This document shows, one piece after another, positions 7,440 through 8,800 of a stretch of DNA of 8,800 bases. A model generated the notes under the pieces. The model did no database searches, was not told the origin of the DNA, and saw nothing but the letters and a program-made list of their open reading frames with translations. Each line of letters starts with the position of its first letter. Within the stretch, counting starts at the first letter, position 1. Source of the stretch: Rhodospirillales bacterium 47_12_T64 (GTDB taxonomy: Bacteria; Pseudomonadota; Alphaproteobacteria; Kiloniellales; Kiloniellaceae). Location of the stretch: NCBI GenBank assembly GCA_002162915.1, contig MABB01000018.1, positions 214-9,013 on the forward strand, read 5' to 3'. The position numbers and the translations under genes are program-made.

Positions 7440-8306
7440 ATGACCCCTGAAGACTGGATCTGCGAAGACTGGACACGTGATGAACTCCTAGCGGCCCTTG
7501 AGTGGCAGCTATCCTTTGGCGCAGATGAAGCCACGGGAGAAACAGCTGTAGACAGCTATATCCTCACGCAAGAACTGGCCGAAAAAGCAAGCCGGGCTAA
7601 AGCTGCCCGCCAGCAACCAGTCGCTCAAAAATCACTTTCCGCAAAACCTATCCAGGCGAAACCAACTCAGGCCAAAAGAGCCCTTCAATCCCTTCAAAAA
7701 ACACTGATGGAAGCAAATAATCTGGCGGCGGAAGCAAATAATCTGGCTGATGTCGCGACTGCTCTTCAGGGATTTGACGGCTGCGCCTTGAAAAAAACGG
7801 CAATTAGCACCGTTTTAAATGAAGGCTCAGACACAGCTGACCTTATGATTATCATGGGCGCGCCACGCGCTGATGAAGATCGTGAAGGAAAACCTGTGGC
7901 AGGCCTTAATCGCATCCTCTTGAATAATATGCTCAAGTCCATCGGGCTTACTCTAGAGCAGGTTTATTTAACGTCATGTGTCTTCTGGCGCCCCCCCGGT
8001 GACAAAAAGCCAACAACCAACGATCTTGCCTATTGCAAACCTTTTGTCGACAAGCAAATTACCTTGGTAAAACCCAAAGTTTTGATGCTCATGGGGGAAA
8101 CCACTCTTCGTGGTTTTACAGATCCAGATGCTTCTCTTTTACGCCAGAGAGGAAAGTGGAGCGACTATACAGCACCTGACGGCACGACAACAAAAATGAT
8201 CTCGACCTTCGCGCCCCACATGCTGCTCAACACGCCACGTCAAAAGGCGCTCGCCTGGCTGGATTTACGCTCAATAAATAAAGAACTGAGTGTGGTTAAC
8301 GCCTGA
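7440..8306 (+). CDS. Uracil-DNA glycosylase family 4-like protein with altered catalytic motifs
   Basis: The protein has 288 residues. Residues 1-45 (LLAALEWQLSFGADEA) are the N-terminal helix of alphaproteobacterial members, 46-88 an Ala/Lys/Gln linker, and 110-280 the glycosylase fold (GFDGCALKKT, GAPRADEDREGKP, WRPPGDKKPTTNDLAYC, LRQRGKWSDY, APHMLLNTPRQKALAWLDL). Members of this family cut uracil from DNA. A gap-free comparison from memory with the Thermus enzyme shows changes at key places: GEGPG becomes MGAPR (139-143, catalytic-motif Glu to Gly140), PFVG becomes PVAG (stacking Phe to Val153), ITN becomes LTS (Asn to Ser179) and FHPAYLL becomes FAPHMLL (His to Ala258). Of the four Fe-S Cys ligands only those at 115 and 199 are kept. 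It may be inactive, or may act on another base or structure. I choose ATG 7440 as start, with GTG 7431 an alternative; neither has a good ribosome-binding site. The open frame upstream to TTG 7257 looks non-coding. The gene lies divergent from ETF-QO. Confidence 0.85.
   Translation: MTPEDWICEDWTRDELLAALEWQLSFGADEATGETAVDSYILTQELAEKASRAKAARQQPVAQKSLSAKPIQAKPTQAKRALQSLQKTLMEANNLAAEANNLADVATALQGFDGCALKKTAISTVLNEGSDTADLMIIMGAPRADEDREGKPVAGLNRILLNNMLKSIGLTLEQVYLTSCVFWRPPGDKKPTTNDLAYCKPFVDKQITLVKPKVLMLMGETTLRGFTDPDASLLRQRGKWSDYTAPDGTTTKMISTFAPHMLLNTPRQKALAWLDLRSINKELSVVNA
7710..7751 (+). repeat. In-frame 21-bp tandem duplication in the UDG-like gene
   Basis: Two 21-base units (7710-7730 and 7731-7751) share their first 17 bases, GAAGCAAATAATCTGGC. 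They encode EANNLAA followed by EANNLAD (residues 91-104), adding seven residues, about two helical turns, to the helix before the glycosylase domain. The near identity suggests a recent duplication. Confidence 0.9.
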
Positions 8307-8541
8307 GGGCCTAACAGGCTCGATAAAATTCAAGAACCCAACCAGATGAATCTTCATATTTTCGTAACGACAACTGATGTATCTAAAATGTATGACAAAT
8401 TTTGGACAGGTATACGCGCTATTGCTCTGCAAGCGGCAATTAACTAATTTAATCGTGGTTAACGAGGCACCTTAAAGGCACTCAAACTCGCAAAGTAATT
8501 TGACAAATTCGCAAAGTAATTCGGGGATTTTTTTATCCACT
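8307..8541. other. Intergenic region before the transglycosylase gene
   Basis: No gene is supported in these 235 bases. A short hairpin with a bulge (about 8305-8322) follows the UDG-like stop but lacks a T run, so it is a poor terminator. Four TTAA words occur at 8440, 8449, 8459 and 8472 with gaps of 5, 6 and 8 bases, none matching the seven-base gap of a CtrA site. The 21-bp tandem repeat at 8483-8524 is the main structure; it includes TTGACA at 8500-8505, without a good -10 element at the right distance. Confidence 0.6.
8483..8524. repeat. Tandem 21-bp repeat upstream of the transglycosylase gene
   Basis: Two units (8483-8503 and 8504-8524) share CAAA-C/T-TCGCAAAGTAATT, with an exact 13-base core at 8488-8500 and 8509-8521. 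A perfect odd palindrome, AATTTG-A-CAAATT (8497-8509), spans the junction. The 21-base period equals two turns of B-DNA, so both copies face the same side of the helix, as in a regulator site 20-60 bases before the start codon. The word TGACAAATT also occurs at 8393-8401. Confidence 0.75.
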
Positions 8542-8800
8542 ATGAAGGCACCACATCAACTCCAATTAAAATCAACTCTGTTCGCCTTCTTCCTGGCGAT
8601 CGGATCTGCCACCTTCTCTGGTCATCTTCAAGCATCTACGCCAACGATTGACCCCGCGATTAAACAGGTTGGGTCGAGCAGCGAATCCGATCAAAAAAAT
8701 CAACAAACCAACCTCGTCGATTTACTTAACAAAAAAGACCTCGCTCTTTATAAAAAGATTTTTGCCCTCCAAGAGCAGGGACGGTGGAAAGAATCTAACA
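8542..8800 (+). CDS. Soluble lytic murein transglycosylase, N-terminal fragment
   Basis: The frame runs from ATG 8542 to the window edge (86 codons) and is cut off. The first ~31 residues form a Sec signal peptide: basic and polar start (MKAPHQLQLK), hydrophobic core (TLFAFFLAIGSATFSG), likely cleavage after LQA. A low-complexity polar linker follows (TPTIDPAIKQVGSSSESDQK). Residues 58-86 (LVDLLNKKDLALYKKIFALQ, then EQGRWKESN) match the opening of the alpha-superhelical domain in alphaproteobacterial Slt-type transglycosylases as I recall it. Those periplasmic enzymes cleave the MurNAc-GlcNAc bond to give 1,6-anhydro ends. The catalytic SLT domain would lie beyond the window, so the identification rests on about 30 residues. 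No strong ribosome-binding site precedes the ATG. It may be transcribed from a promoter in the 235-base gap, close to the tandem 21-bp repeat. Confidence 0.65.
   Translation, partial: MKAPHQLQLKSTLFAFFLAIGSATFSGHLQASTPTIDPAIKQVGSSSESDQKNQQTNLVDLLNKKDLALYKKIFALQEQGRWKESN

Noticed and set aside
8305..8322. Hairpin after the UDG-like stop codon as a terminator
   Set aside because: The stem has a two-base bulge and no T run follows.
8346..8447. 33-codon rightward frame between the UDG-like and transglycosylase genes
   Set aside because: It has no ribosome-binding site and no recognisable features, and its length is expected by chance.
8440..8475. Row of TTAA words resembling CtrA sites
   Set aside because: The gaps are 5, 6 and 8 bases; the CtrA pattern needs TTAA-7-TTAA.

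Overview
The window reads as ordinary chromosomal DNA of an alphaproteobacterium, probably a moderate-GC marine Rhodospirillales, Kiloniellales or Sneathiella-like organism. This is an inference from protein character: alphaproteobacterial-style IspE, TPR lipoprotein, ETF-ubiquinone oxidoreductase, family-4-type uracil-DNA glycosylase relative and Slt N-terminus. I see no integrase, transposase, phage gene, CRISPR array, toxin-antitoxin pair or plasmid gene.

Left part (1-1500). The 3' part of a GNAT (RimJ/RimL-type) acetyltransferase runs rightward and converges on a leftward nitroreductase-superfamily gene. That gene looks like a bacterial iodotyrosine-deiodinase homologue rather than a generic nitroreductase. 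A stand-alone tRNA-Gln(UUG) gene follows on the minus strand, with its own sigma70-like promoter and a UUCG-capped terminator.

Middle part (1500-5340). A rightward gene with its own candidate promoter encodes a protein with a lysine-rich cytoplasmic tail, one membrane segment and a periplasmic peptidoglycan-binding domain. It converges on a leftward two-gene unit: a TPR lipoprotein (TTG start behind AGGAGG) followed 16 bases later by ispE of the MEP isoprenoid pathway.

Right part (5340-8800). A strong terminator separates that unit from ETF-ubiquinone oxidoreductase, which passes electrons from acyl-CoA and amino-acid dehydrogenases via ETF to ubiquinone. Divergent from it, across about 410 bases of AT-rich non-coding DNA, lies a uracil-DNA-glycosylase-fold gene. 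The window ends inside a rightward gene for a soluble lytic murein transglycosylase (signal peptide and start of the superhelical domain only), preceded by a tandem 21-bp repeat.

I did not find an undescribed multigene system. The best leads are single-gene: the uracil-DNA-glycosylase homologue differs from the family at every recognised catalytic motif; the nitroreductase keeps the Glu-Tyr-Lys substrate lid of iodotyrosine deiodinases; and the Lys-rich membrane protein has the layout expected of an inside-to-cell-wall tether. The genes do not form one pathway: DNA repair, cell-wall work, isoprenoid precursors, respiratory electron input and translation are neighbours rather than partners.
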